The notes: generated by a model not told the origin, from the letters alone. Counted from the first letter of the stretch, positions 1 through 8,636 are shown. The stretch is 64,000 nt of DNA from Prauserella salsuginis (GCF_024648885.1 NZ_JANBBF010000001.1:80393-144392); one strand, 5' to 3'. A program made the numbers and translations.

Positions 1-1
1 C

Positions 2-490
2 TCGACCACTGTGGATGTCGAGGGCGCGCTGCTGGTGGATCCGCCGATGAGCGGGCCCGGTCGTGGACCGTATCCCACCACGCTCGAGGTGTTTTTGACC
101 CAGCTGGAACAGGCACAGCGAGGGACCGACGCCGACGAGGTGGCCGGATGGTGGCCCACGTGGCCACGGCGGGAACACGAGCTGCGGGCTCGCTGGCTGG
201 CCAGCTGCGGGGTGGACGCGATCACGGCGACGCACCACGGCTTCGAACACGAGGACTTCTTCGACACGTGGCCTTCGGTGACGGCCGCGCCGGTGCTGCT
301 GTACGGGGCGAAGAGCCCCGTCGTGACGGCCGACGGGGCGCGTGAGGCCGCGGAGTCCAATCCGGACGCCCGATTGATCGAGATTCCGGACGCCGGGCAC
401 ATGGTGTTCTGGGACAACCCGGAGGGCGCACTGAACTCGGTGCGCACCGCCCTGCAAGCCATGACGAGCGCAAGTTCGCCGACACGATGA
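2..490 (+). CDS. nicD: N-formylmaleamate deformylase-like alpha/beta hydrolase (5' end outside window)
   Basis: The C-terminal 162 codons of an alpha/beta hydrolase run in from the left edge, so the nucleophile elbow is not visible. What is seen is a cap region (VDPPMSGPG, later GFEHEDFFDTWP), a core strand AAPVLLYGAKSPVV and a terminal DAGHMVFWDNPE motif that supplies the catalytic histidine. Fifteen bases downstream lies a 2,5-dihydroxypyridine dioxygenase homologue, then a maleate isomerase. In the known nicotinate pathway the enzyme between these two, N-formylmaleamate deformylase NicD, is an alpha/beta hydrolase. The NicD assignment therefore rests mainly on context. Maleamate amidohydrolase (NicF) is not in the window and may lie upstream. 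Confidence 0.65.
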   Translation, partial: STTVDVEGALLVDPPMSGPGRGPYPTTLEVFLTQLEQAQRGTDADEVAGWWPTWPRREHELRARWLASCGVDAITATHHGFEHEDFFDTWPSVTAAPVLLYGAKSPVVTADGAREAAESNPDARLIEIPDAGHMVFWDNPEGALNSVRTALQAMTSASSPTR

Positions 491-503
491 ATGTGGAGGA
501 CCA

Positions 504-1556
504 ATGAATCCCAACCAGCTCAACGACATCTGCCTCCGGCAGCTCACGTTCAGCGGGGTGCACGAGGCGGAGACCGTCGCGGTGCTCTCCCGCGGAGCGG
601 AACGTGCGGACTACGCGGACTCGTTCATGTTCGCCGCGCAACAGCTCGGCGCGAGCACGTACCACATGCGACTTCCCGATGCGACGGACGCGGCGGGAGC
701 ATGGGCCGTCGGCGAATCCGGGCTGGCGGGCAACCCGCTCGCGGTGGACGCACTCAAGCAGGCGGACATGCTGGTGGACCTGACGTTCCTGCTGTTCAGC
801 AAGGAGCAGTTCGCGATCCAGGACGCCGGTACCCGGATCCTCACGTGCGTCGAACCGGCCCCGTTGCTGGCCAAGCTCATGCCGACCAAGGAACTGCGCG
901 AACGGGTGGAGGTCGGCGACGAGATCCTCAAGAAGGCCTCGACGATGCGGATCACGAGTCCGCACGGGACGGACGTGACGTACCAGCTAGGCGTTTACCC
1001 GACGATGACCGAGTACGGCTACACCGACACCCCGGGCCGCTGGGACCATTGGCCCGCAGCCTTCGTGTTCACCGGCGGCGCCGACGACGGTGTGGACGGC
1101 ACCATCGTGCTCGCTCCGGGTGATGTGCTCCTTCCCTTCAACACCTATGTGCAGAACCCGGTGAAGCTGACCATCGAGAAGGGGTTCATCACCGACATCC
1201 GGGGCGTCGACGGTGCTTCGAGCCTGGATGCGGACCTGCTCGCGGCGTACATCAAGTCGTTCGACGACCCGCGTGGCTACGGCATGTCGCACGTCGGTTG
1301 GGGCCTGGACGAGCGTGCGCAGTGGCACGGACTGACGCAGTTCCCCGGCGGCATGGGGATGGAACTGCGGAGCTTCTACGGCAACGTGATGTTCTCCATC
1401 GGACCGAACAACGAGCTCGGCGGACCGAACGACACGCCCTGTCACTTCGACATCCCGATGCGCGGCTGCTCGCTGTTCCTCGACGACGAGCCGATCGTGG
1501 TGGACGGCGACATCGTTGTGCCGGACATGCGGCCGGGCGGGAAGTGCTCGCCGTGA
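504..1556 (+). CDS. nicX: 2,5-dihydroxypyridine 5,6-dioxygenase-like protein
   Basis: The protein has 350 residues, the usual NicX length, and belongs to the aminopeptidase-T-like metal enzymes. NicX opens the ring of 2,5-dihydroxypyridine with O2 to give N-formylmaleamate, using Fe(II). Likely metal ligands are His263 (in SHVGWG) and the H-x-D pair His314/Asp316 (in PCHFDIPM), which match in order and spacing the ligands known for Pseudomonas NicX. The start is ATG 504 behind GGAGG with a 4-base spacer. Stop and next start overlap as GTGA, so it is translationally coupled to the isomerase gene. The main alternative is another M29-like hydrolase, but the neighbours make NicX much more likely. 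Confidence 0.78.
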   Translation: MNPNQLNDICLRQLTFSGVHEAETVAVLSRGAERADYADSFMFAAQQLGASTYHMRLPDATDAAGAWAVGESGLAGNPLAVDALKQADMLVDLTFLLFSKEQFAIQDAGTRILTCVEPAPLLAKLMPTKELRERVEVGDEILKKASTMRITSPHGTDVTYQLGVYPTMTEYGYTDTPGRWDHWPAAFVFTGGADDGVDGTIVLAPGDVLLPFNTYVQNPVKLTIEKGFITDIRGVDGASSLDADLLAAYIKSFDDPRGYGMSHVGWGLDERAQWHGLTQFPGGMGMELRSFYGNVMFSIGPNNELGGPNDTPCHFDIPMRGCSLFLDDEPIVVDGDIVVPDMRPGGKCSP

Positions 1557-2308
1557 CAGATCACCACATCGGACTGATCGTGCCGAGCTCCAATCTGACG
1601 ATGGAGACCGAACTGCCCCGGATGATGCGGGCGCGGGAGGAGGCCGATCCGTCGGAGCGGTTCGTGTTCCACAGCGCGCGGACCCGGATGCAGCAGGTCA
1701 CCGAGGAACAGCTGCGGGCGATGAACGCCCAGTCGGAACGCGCGGCCGCCGAGCTGGCGGACGCGCGGCCCGACGTGGTCGCCACGGCGTGTCTGGTGGC
1801 GATCATGGCGCAGGGCCCCGGCTACCACTGCACCGCCGAGGAGGCGATCACCTCGGCCATGCACGCCGAGGGTGCGAAAGCTCCGGTGGTTTCCAGCGCG
1901 GGTGCGTTGCTCGACGGCATCGACGCTCTCGGCGCGCAGCGGGTCGCCATCATCACGCCGTACCTGAAACCGCTCACGAAGATGGTCGCCGACTACATCG
2001 AGGACGCCGGCATCGAGGTCGTCGACGCGCTCAGTCTCGAAGTCGCCGACAACCTCGCCGTGGGCAGACTGGATCCGGCGGACCTGCGGGAACACTGGAA
2101 GAAGCTGGACTTGTCGAACGCGGACGCGCTGGTGTTGTCGGCGTGTGTGCAGATGCCGTCGCTGTCGTCGATCCAGGCGGTCGAGGACGCGGCGGGGCTG
2201 CCCGTGCTCTCGGCGGCGACGGCGACGACCTATCGCATCCTGACCGAACTCGGCGTGCCCGCGACGGTGCCGGGCGCGGGCAGGCTGCTCGCTCAGACGT
2301 CGAGCTGA
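1553..2308 (+). CDS. nicE: Maleate cis-trans isomerase (Asp/Glu racemase superfamily)
   Basis: This 251-residue protein of the Asp/Glu/hydantoin racemase fold would convert maleate to fumarate, the last step of the pathway. The two catalytic cysteines of the family are present: Cys80 in ATACLVAIMAQG and Cys198 in VLSACVQMPS. The N terminus (HIGLIVPSSNLTMETELPRM) is typical of maleate isomerases, which bind the substrate carboxylates with this loop. The GTG start at 1553 overlaps the nicX stop by 4 bases. The last 16 bases overlap the 3' end of the convergent FMN reductase gene. Confidence 0.82.
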   Translation: MTDHHIGLIVPSSNLTMETELPRMMRAREEADPSERFVFHSARTRMQQVTEEQLRAMNAQSERAAAELADARPDVVATACLVAIMAQGPGYHCTAEEAITSAMHAEGAKAPVVSSAGALLDGIDALGAQRVAIITPYLKPLTKMVADYIEDAGIEVVDALSLEVADNLAVGRLDPADLREHWKKLDLSNADALVLSACVQMPSLSSIQAVEDAAGLPVLSAATATTYRILTELGVPATVPGAGRLLAQTSS

Positions 2309-2916
2309 CCGAGGTTCGCCAGCTGCTGTTCGAAGGGGACGAAGTCCGAGAAGCCGTCGCTCGCGCGGCGGCTTCTCGGCGTTCCGGCCATGGCGTCGGC
2401 CAGTTCTCCCGCCGCACGGTCGATGCGCGTGTGGAGTTCGCTCGCGTCCTCGCCGCCCCAGTCCTGCGACGCCGCGTACACGCCGGTGGGCATCACCGTG
2501 GCGCGCAGGTAGGACAGCAGCGGGCGCAGGGCGTGGTCGAGGGCCAGCGAGTGGCGGGGCGTGCCGCCGGTGGCCGCGATCAGCACGGGCAGCCCAGCCA
2601 AGGCGCCGCCATCGATCACGTCGAAGAACGATTTGAACAGCCCGCTGTAGGACGCGCTGTAGACCGGGGTCACGGCGATGACGCCGTCGGCGCCGGTCAC
2701 GGCGTCCAGTTCGGCCTGCAGTGCCGGACTCGGGAAGCCCGTCACCATGTTCTTGGCGATGTCGACGGCCACGTCGCGCAGTTCGACGACGTGAACCTCC
2801 AGCTCCTCGCCGTCGCCGTCGCCGAGCTGTTTGGTGAGCGACTCCGTGAGCCGGTCGGCCAGCAGCCGGGTCGACGACGGCGACGTGGTGCCCGCGGACA
2901 CGATCGTGAGTTTCAT
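2293..2916 (-). CDS. NAD(P)H-dependent FMN reductase paired with a luciferase-like monooxygenase
   Basis: A 207-residue flavodoxin-like reductase. It has an N-terminal flavin loop (SAGTTSPSSTRLLADRL) and the flavin-binding VTPVYSASYSGLFKSFFD segment of the SsuE/MsuE-like family. It should supply reduced FMN to the monooxygenase encoded immediately upstream. Its ATG at 2916 overlaps the monooxygenase stop as ATGA, so the two are co-translated. The arrangement matches the corynebacterial CE1758/CE1759-type pair of luciferase-like monooxygenase plus dedicated FMN reductase. The physiological substrate of these pairs is not known to me. Confidence 0.85.
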   Translation of the reverse strand: MKLTIVSAGTTSPSSTRLLADRLTESLTKQLGDGDGEELEVHVVELRDVAVDIAKNMVTGFPSPALQAELDAVTGADGVIAVTPVYSASYSGLFKSFFDVIDGGALAGLPVLIAATGGTPRHSLALDHALRPLLSYLRATVMPTGVYAASQDWGGEDASELHTRIDRAAGELADAMAGTPRSRRASDGFSDFVPFEQQLANLGQLDV

Positions 2917-4028
2917 CGGGCCTCACCCGCAGTCACGGTCTCGGTGTTCTTGGCGGCCAGCAGCGACGCGTGCGTCGGGGCGTCCGGCACGTGCGCTGGG
3001 CGGTTCTTGGCGAACTCCTCGCGCAGGACCGGCACGACCTCCTCGCCGAGCATGTCGAGCTGCTCGAGCACGGTCTTCAGCGGCAGGCCCGCGTGGTCGA
3101 CGAGGAACAGCTGGCGCTGGTAGTCACCCACGTTCTCGCGGAACGTCAGCGTGCGGTCGATGACCTGCTGCGGGCTGCCCACCGTGAGCGGGGTCTGCTC
3201 GGTGAATTCCTCCAGCGACGGTCCACCGCCGTAGACAGGGGCGTCGTTGAAGTACGGCCGGAACTCGTTCACGGCGTCCTGCGAGTTCTTGCGCATGAAC
3301 ACCTGCCCGCCGAGCCCGACGATCGCGCGGTCGGCGGAGCCGTGACCGTAGTGCTCCCAGCGCTGCCGGTAGAACTCGACCATCCGGCGCGTGTGCTCGA
3401 ACGGCCAGAAGATGTGGTTGTGGAAGAAGCCGTCCCCGTAGTAGGCGGCCTGCTCGGCGATCTCGGGGCTGCGGATCGAACCGTGCCAGACGAACGGCGG
3501 CACGCCGTCGAGCGGCCGCGGGGTCGACGTGAAGCTCTGCAGCGGTGTGCGGAACTTGCCCTCCCAGTCGACGACGTCCTCGCGCCACAGCTTGTGCAGC
3601 AGGGCGTAGTTCTCGATGGCCAGCGGGATGCCCTGGCGGATGTCCTTGCCGAACCACGGGTAGACCGGTCCGGTGTTGCCGCGGCCCATGATCAGGTCGA
3701 CTCGGCCGTCCGCGAGGTGCTGCAGATAGGCGTAGTCCTCGGCGAGGCGCACCGGGTCGTTGGTGGTGATGAGCGTCGTCGCCGTCGAAAGGATGATCCG
3801 CTCGGTCTGCGCCGCGATGTTGGCCAGCAGCACGGGCGGGTTCGGCGGGGCGGCGAAAGGCGGGTTGTGGTGCTCGCCGGTGGCGAAGACGTCGAGCCCG
3901 ACCTCTTCGGCCTTGCGCGCGATCCGCACCGTGGCCTTGATCCGCTCGTTCTCGGTCGGTGTCGTGCCGTTGGTCGGGTCCGTGGTGACGTCCCCGACGG
4001 AGAAGATCCCGAACTGCATCGCTGTCAC
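2913..4028 (-). CDS. Luciferase-like (LLM) flavin-dependent monooxygenase, CE1758 type
   Basis: A TIM-barrel flavin monooxygenase of the bacterial luciferase family, 371 residues from GTG 4028. Characteristic stretches are MQFGIFSVGDV, the ATGEHHNPPFA motif, LSTATTLITTNDPVRLAEDYA and a glycine-rich DLIMGRGNTGPVYPWFG segment near residue 115. ATG 4019 is an equally good start, with an AGG-rich stretch 9-13 bases upstream and the consensus MQFGIF N terminus. It is the first gene of a two-gene operon with the FMN reductase. An inverted repeat at 4040-4057 sits directly upstream and probably controls it. Confidence 0.85.
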   Translation of the reverse strand: MTAMQFGIFSVGDVTTDPTNGTTPTENERIKATVRIARKAEEVGLDVFATGEHHNPPFAAPPNPPVLLANIAAQTERIILSTATTLITTNDPVRLAEDYAYLQHLADGRVDLIMGRGNTGPVYPWFGKDIRQGIPLAIENYALLHKLWREDVVDWEGKFRTPLQSFTSTPRPLDGVPPFVWHGSIRSPEIAEQAAYYGDGFFHNHIFWPFEHTRRMVEFYRQRWEHYGHGSADRAIVGLGGQVFMRKNSQDAVNEFRPYFNDAPVYGGGPSLEEFTEQTPLTVGSPQQVIDRTLTFRENVGDYQRQLFLVDHAGLPLKTVLEQLDMLGEEVVPVLREEFAKNRPAHVPDAPTHASLLAAKNTETVTAGEAR

Positions 4029-4039
4029 CCTGCCTCAGG

Positions 4040-4057
4040 TAGTTGTGCGTTCAACTA
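4040..4057 (-). promoter_or_regulatory. MarR-type operator TAGTTG-N6-CAACTA
   Basis: Perfect 6-bp arms separated by 6 bases, ending 11 bases upstream of the GTG start of the monooxygenase gene. Arms of this type with a 6-base centre are common for MarR-family repressors. No marR gene is adjacent, so the regulator would act from elsewhere. Confidence 0.55.
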
Positions 4058-4228
4058 ACCACCCTAACGGCAGGTGGTCGGGCACTATTCCCGCCCCCGC
4101 GAGCACCCGAGACGTGCAGCTCCGCGCTCGCTCGTATGGGTGAGGAGCGGTGTTGCGGAGCTCGTCGCCGCCCGGCCCCTGATTGCCTTCACGGCAACCA
4201 GAGGCCCGGGGACGAGGGTCGGGTCGGC

Positions 4229-5881
4229 TCACACGTGGGCGGGTTGGGCGTCCTGCGGGGTGATGATGAAGTCGGGCTCACGCCGCTTGTTCGGCATGGC
4301 GACCAGGGTGCCGACCGCAGCCACCGCCGCGAGTCCGGCCGCGGCGAGCATCGCCCAGTTCATGCCGGTCATCCACGCGTCGGTGGCCAGGCCGACGAAC
4401 CGTTCCGTCACGGCCGGACCCGCCTGCTGCTCCAGCGCGGGCGCCACGCCTTGCACCGCCGCGGGGAAGCTGGTCTCCGCGGCCGCGGCGGCCTCCGGCG
4501 GCAGCCCCCTGGTCGCCTCACCGATACCGCTGCTGTAACCCCGTGCGATCAGCGAACCGAGCACGGCAATGCCGATCGAGACGCCGAGCTCACGCACCGT
4601 GTCGTTCATCGCCGACCCCATGCCCGACCGGTTCTTCGGAACCGACGCGATGATCAGGTTAGTGGCGGGCGGCATCACGAACACCATCCCGAAGATCACC
4701 ACGAACAGGGGCAGCAGGATGCCCCAATAGCCGGTGTCGCCGTCCCACGTCGAGCAAAGCAGGAACCCGGCCGCGATGATCGCCAGTCCGGACCCGACCG
4801 TGAACCGCGATCCGATCGCTGCCGCGACCTTCGGGACCAGTGGCGACAGCAGCAGCATCGGCAGCATGATCGGCAACGTCGCCAACGCCGACTGCAGTTC
4901 GCTGTACTCGAGCACCAGCTGGAACAGTTGTGCCAGCAGGAAGAACGATCCGCCGAGCGCGAAGAACGCGATCGTCACCGCCGCCGACGACGACGAGAAC
5001 AGCGGGTTGCGGAACAGCTTCATGTCGAGCATCGGGTGCGGCGTGCGCTGTTCCCACCAGATGAACAGCCCGATGCCGACGACCGCGGCCGCGACGGCCA
5101 CGAGCACGCCCGGCTGGGTCCAGCCGTCGTGCGGGCCCTCGATGATCGCGTAGACGAGCCCGAGCACGCCCACCGTCGACAGCATTCCACCGAGCCAGTC
5201 GATCGGTGTCTGCTTCTCGTCCTTCGACTCGTGGGACAGGATCTGATTCGCGACGAAGGCAACGAGGCCGAACGCCACGCTCATCAGGAACGCCGACCGC
5301 CAGCTCCAGAACTCGAGCAGTACGCCGGAGAAGACCGTGCCCAGGCCGGCACCCGCACCCGCGACGCCGGTCCACACGGCGATCGCGCCCGCTCGCTGGC
5401 CGCGGGGGAACGTCGTGTTGATGATCGACAGTGTCGAGGGCATGACCATCGCGGCACCGATGCCCATCACGCCGCGCGCGACGATCAGTTCGGCGCCGCT
5501 GTCGGCGATGAGCCCCGCGTACAGCGACGGCACCGTGAACAGCACCATGCCGATCTGCAGGACGAGCTTCCGGCCGTAACGGTCACCGATGGCACCCGCG
5601 GTGAACAGCAGCGCCGCGAACACCAGCGAGAACAGGTCGACGATCCAGGTCTGCTCGGCCTGGGTGATGCGCAGGTCGCTCGTCATCCCGGGCAGCGCGA
5701 GGTTCATGCTCGAGTTCGCGAGCATCACGGCCAGCAGGCTCGTGCACATCGCGGCGACGATGATCCAGCGCCTGCGGAACACGTCGAGGGGGATGCCCTC
5801 GGCGATCGCCTCGTCGAGCTGTCGCTGTCGTCGATCCGATGTCGACTCGGCCGCCGTGGCGGACGCGCCGGACTGGCTCAT
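4229..5881 (-). CDS. DHA2-type MFS multidrug efflux transporter
   Basis: A 550-residue integral membrane protein with about 14 predicted transmembrane helices, the size of the DHA2 (EmrB/QacA-like) drug:H+ antiporters. It carries the MFS loop motif GAIGDRYGRKLVLQIG after helix 2 and the antiporter motif region GVAGAGAGLGTVFSG in helix 5. A cytoplasmic N terminus of about 38 residues precedes helix 1 (WIIVAAMCTSLLAVMLANS). The start is ATG 5881 behind AAGGAG. The gene lies 75 bases downstream of a co-directional TetR gene and probably shares its promoter and operator. The substrate cannot be told from sequence. Confidence 0.88.
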   Translation of the reverse strand: MSQSGASATAAESTSDRRQRQLDEAIAEGIPLDVFRRRWIIVAAMCTSLLAVMLANSSMNLALPGMTSDLRITQAEQTWIVDLFSLVFAALLFTAGAIGDRYGRKLVLQIGMVLFTVPSLYAGLIADSGAELIVARGVMGIGAAMVMPSTLSIINTTFPRGQRAGAIAVWTGVAGAGAGLGTVFSGVLLEFWSWRSAFLMSVAFGLVAFVANQILSHESKDEKQTPIDWLGGMLSTVGVLGLVYAIIEGPHDGWTQPGVLVAVAAAVVGIGLFIWWEQRTPHPMLDMKLFRNPLFSSSSAAVTIAFFALGGSFFLLAQLFQLVLEYSELQSALATLPIMLPMLLLSPLVPKVAAAIGSRFTVGSGLAIIAAGFLLCSTWDGDTGYWGILLPLFVVIFGMVFVMPPATNLIIASVPKNRSGMGSAMNDTVRELGVSIGIAVLGSLIARGYSSGIGEATRGLPPEAAAAAETSFPAAVQGVAPALEQQAGPAVTERFVGLATDAWMTGMNWAMLAAAGLAAVAAVGTLVAMPNKRREPDFIITPQDAQPAHV

Positions 5882-5956
5882 GGGTCTCCTTCGGGCGGTC
5901 GGCGGATCCTCCGTTCGGCGGCGAGCGGAGGTGGTCGGTGCGGGGAGCGGCGGTGC

Positions 5957-6568
5957 TCAGTGCTGCGGGCGGATGCCGTCGCGGAGCAGGTCGACGACGG
6001 TGTCGACGTGACCTCGGGGGTCACCGCCGCGGGCGGCCCAGGTTCGGCTCGCGACGCGCAAGGCCACGCCCGCCGTCTCGAGGACGAGTTGGGGGTAGAC
6101 GTCCCGGTCGGGGTCGCCGCCGGTGAGGCGGGCGATGTGGGCCTTCCCCCGGCGGAGCAGCTCGGGAGCGCTCGGTTCGTCGGGCGCGTGCGCCTCGGTG
6201 GTGAGAACCATGGCGGGCGAGGCGGTGACCAGGGCGTCCGCTGCGGCGATGAGCGCCGGATCAGCCTCCGGGACGGTCAGCGCCGCGTGCAGTGCGTGGC
6301 GGACGGCCTCCCACGCGGGCTCGCCGTCCGGGCGTTCGGCGAGGGCGTGGGTGAACGCGGCGCCGAGGGCGTACAGCGGCCGGACGAACGCGGCGTCCTT
6401 GGTGGGGAAGTAGTTGAAGAACGTGCGTCGGGATGTCTGCGCTCGTTCGGCGATCGCCTCGACGGTCACCTCCTCGGTGCCGCCGGCCTCGGTGGCGAGG
6501 TCGACGGCCGCGCGGCACAGCGCGAGTCGCGTCTGCACGCGTTTCGTCTCCCGAAGTCCCGGCTGCAT
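5957..6568 (-). CDS. TetR-family repressor of the adjacent efflux pump
   Basis: A 203-residue TetR regulator. The N-terminal helix-turn-helix is clear (VEAIAERAQTSRRTFFNYFP, residues about 33-52), followed by a helical ligand domain with a MftR-like C-terminal region. I chose ATG 6568 because it gives the usual MQPGLRETKRVQTR N terminus just before helix 1. The gene reads into the DHA2 transporter. A perfect 14-bp palindrome at 6593-6606, 25 bases upstream of the start, is the expected autoregulatory operator. Confidence 0.88.
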   Translation of the reverse strand: MQPGLRETKRVQTRLALCRAAVDLATEAGGTEEVTVEAIAERAQTSRRTFFNYFPTKDAAFVRPLYALGAAFTHALAERPDGEPAWEAVRHALHAALTVPEADPALIAAADALVTASPAMVLTTEAHAPDEPSAPELLRRGKAHIARLTGGDPDRDVYPQLVLETAGVALRVASRTWAARGGDPRGHVDTVVDLLRDGIRPQH

Positions 6569-6592
6569 GCCCTCCAGCCTACGCCGCAAACA

Positions 6593-6606
6593 TGCACTCG
6601 AGTGCA
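6593..6606. promoter_or_regulatory. TetR operator TGCACTCGAGTGCA
   Basis: Perfect 14-bp palindrome in an A/T-flanked context, between the tetR start (6568, minus) and the oxidoreductase start (6710, plus). It could control both directions. Confidence 0.65.
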
Positions 6607-6709
6607 AAATTCCGGCGCCGTGTAAGCGACGACACAGGCTCGCCGTCGACTCACCGTTGGGTGCGGAAGACCGGGAATGTGCGTCCGCGGTGACCTCGTT
6701 GCACGGCGT

Positions 6710-7636
6710 ATGAAGGCGATCGTTCTCAACCGATACGGCGGACCCGACGAAGTGACCGTGGCCGACCACCCCGACCCGAAGGTGGCGCCCGGTGAGGTGC
6801 TGGTGCGGGTGAAGGCGGCCGGCGTCAACCCCGTCGACTGGAAGCTCGCCGCAGGCGGGCTCGACCCGCTGATGGAGGCGCGTTTCCCGTTGATTCCCGG
6901 CTGGGACGTGGCGGGCATCGTCGAAGCGGTCGGCCTGGACGTCGAGGAGTACGCAGTCGGTGACGAGGTGATCGGCTATGTCCGTAAGGACCACGCGGAA
7001 CTCGGTTCGTACGCGGAGCTGGTCTCGGCCAACGTGCGGCTGCTGGCCCCGAAACCGGCCGCGCTCGACTGGGCGCAAGCGGCCGGGCTGCCGCTCGCGG
7101 GGCTCACGGCGTACCAGGCGCTGCGCAGGCTCGGCGTCGGCGCCGGGGACACGGTCCTGATCCACGCGGCCGCCGGCGGGGTCGGTGCACTGGGTGTCCA
7201 GTTGGCGAAGGAATTCGGTGCGCGGGTGATCGGCACGGCGAGTGAACGCAACCACGCGTTCCTGGACGAGCTCGGCGCGGAGCCCGTTTCCTACGGTGAA
7301 GGGCTGGCCGACCGGCTGCGTGAGGTCGCGCCGGACGGGGTCGACGCGACGGTCGATTTCGTCGGCGGCGAGGAAGCGGTCGACGTGTCCCGGCAGGTCA
7401 CGAAGGACCGGACGCGTGTGGCGTCGATCGCCGACCCCGCTGTGACCGAGTACGGCGGTCGGTACATGTGGGTGCGGCCGAGCGCCGAGGACCTCACCGA
7501 ACTGAGCAAGCTGGCCGACGCCGGGAAGTTGGGTGTGCACGTCGACCGCACCTATCCGCTCGCCGAGGCCGCCGTTGCGTGGCGAGTGAGTCAGGCAGGC
7601 AACGTTCGGGGCAAGCTCGTGCTGACGGTCGGCTGA
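6710..7636 (+). CDS. NADP-dependent quinone oxidoreductase-like MDR protein
   Basis: A 308-residue medium-chain dehydrogenase/reductase without the zinc ligands, so of the quinone oxidoreductase type. It has an N-terminal GroES-like domain (PGEVLVRVKAAGVNPVDWK) and a Rossmann domain starting near residue 145 (IHAAAGGVGALGVQLAKEFG). ATG 6710 gives the standard MKAIVLNRYGGPDEV N terminus. The region before it has no clear ribosome binding site. It is divergent from the tetR-MFS unit and shares the palindrome-containing gap, so the same repressor may control it. The substrate is unknown. Confidence 0.85.
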   Translation: MKAIVLNRYGGPDEVTVADHPDPKVAPGEVLVRVKAAGVNPVDWKLAAGGLDPLMEARFPLIPGWDVAGIVEAVGLDVEEYAVGDEVIGYVRKDHAELGSYAELVSANVRLLAPKPAALDWAQAAGLPLAGLTAYQALRRLGVGAGDTVLIHAAAGGVGALGVQLAKEFGARVIGTASERNHAFLDELGAEPVSYGEGLADRLREVAPDGVDATVDFVGGEEAVDVSRQVTKDRTRVASIADPAVTEYGGRYMWVRPSAEDLTELSKLADAGKLGVHVDRTYPLAEAAVAWRVSQAGNVRGKLVLTVG

Positions 7637-7936
7637 TCGCGGCGTCGCAGCGCGGGCGGCAGGGGGACGTACTCGCGGCCGCACTGCGCGGTGGCCCGCC
7701 CGTTGTCGCGAGTGGACCGCCGAGCTGGCGCGGCGACGGGTGGCGCGAGCGCTGCCACGGTTTCGTGTCGGTCCACGCCGTGGCCATCGTCGACGAGGCG
7801 TGAGCATTGTGGTGTGGGCATTATGGCGTGAGCATTGTGGCGTGAGTTACCGACGCACGACCTGTTTCTGCAGGTGTGCTGCCGTACGATCGGACGCCGA
7901 TTGTTCCCCGACGACGAGGCGTCAGGAGGCCGACAG
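7637..7936. other. Intergenic region, 300 bp, no supported gene
   Basis: No frame has both a credible start and protein-like composition. The only structure seen is a short tandem repeat at 7798-7846 and the AGGAGG ribosome binding site of the next gene at 7924-7929. Confidence 0.6.
7798..7846 (+). repeat. Three and a half 14-bp tandem repeats (GCGTGAGCATTGTG)
   Basis: Copies at 7798-7811 and 7826-7839 are identical. The middle copy (7812-7825) differs at a few positions, and a partial fourth follows. It lies about 90 bp upstream of the LysE start. No function is evident. Confidence 0.7.
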
Positions 7937-8581
7937 GTGATCACCACGACCGCCGTGGCCGGAGTGGCGCTCCTCGAGTTGGGAATGGCGATGACACCCG
8001 GACCGAACATGGTCTACCTCGCCTCTCGCGCGCTGACCCAGGGGCGCAGGGCGGGTCTGGTCAGTTTGGCCGGTACCGGGGTCGGATTCGTCTGCTACCT
8101 GGTGGCCACCGCTGCCGGTTTGTCCGCACTGTTCGCCGCCGTGCCGGTCGCGTACACGGTCGTCAAGTTGGCGGGTGCCGTCTACCTCGGCTATCTGGCC
8201 TGGGGAATGATCAAGCCGGGTAGCCGTTCGCCGTTGGACCCGGCTCAGGATCTGACTCCGGACTCCGATGTGCGGTTGTTCTCGATGGGGATGGTCACCA
8301 ACCTGCTCAATCCCAAGATCGCGTTGCTGTACGCCGCACTGTTGCCGCAATTCCTGGACCCGCACGCCGGTCCCGCATGGACACAGCTGTTGCAGCTCGG
8401 GGCCGTGCAGATCATTGTGGGTCTTGCCGTGAATGCCGTGGTCGTCCTGGGGGCTGCGCGGGCCTCGCGATTCCTGGCGGCCCGACCTCGCGGCATGGCT
8501 GCCGTGCGTTACACGGCAGGAGGCGTGCTCGGTGCCTTCGCGCTGCGCACTGCGCTGTCCCGAACCCCGGCGTCCGCGTGA
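7937..8581 (+). CDS. LysE/RhtB-family amino acid or metabolite exporter
   Basis: A 214-residue protein with six predicted transmembrane segments and the family signatures MTPGPNMVYLASRALTQGRR near the N terminus and NLLNPKIALLYAALLPQFLD near residue 120. LysE/RhtB proteins export amino acids such as lysine, homoserine or threonine. The substrate here is not deducible. GTG 7937 is preferred because AGGAGG lies 7 bases upstream. The following serine hydrolase gene starts 55 bases after the stop and may be co-transcribed. Confidence 0.87.
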   Translation: MITTTAVAGVALLELGMAMTPGPNMVYLASRALTQGRRAGLVSLAGTGVGFVCYLVATAAGLSALFAAVPVAYTVVKLAGAVYLGYLAWGMIKPGSRSPLDPAQDLTPDSDVRLFSMGMVTNLLNPKIALLYAALLPQFLDPHAGPAWTQLLQLGAVQIIVGLAVNAVVVLGAARASRFLAARPRGMAAVRYTAGGVLGAFALRTALSRTPASA

Positions 8582-8636
8582 CACCGACTGCCTCCGGTAT
8601 GACGCCGCCGGCCCTGGCGTGGCATGTTACTGCGGC

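Noticed and set aside
4043..6625. Very long open frame (about 860 codons) on the plus strand opposite the DHA2 and tetR genes
   Set aside because: It is the antisense shadow of GC-rich coding DNA. The composition is Arg/Gln/His-rich without domains, and the opposite strand holds clear transporter and TetR motifs.
7798..7846. Iterons or replication origin
   Set aside because: Only three copies of 14 bp, with no replication protein or DnaA boxes nearby.
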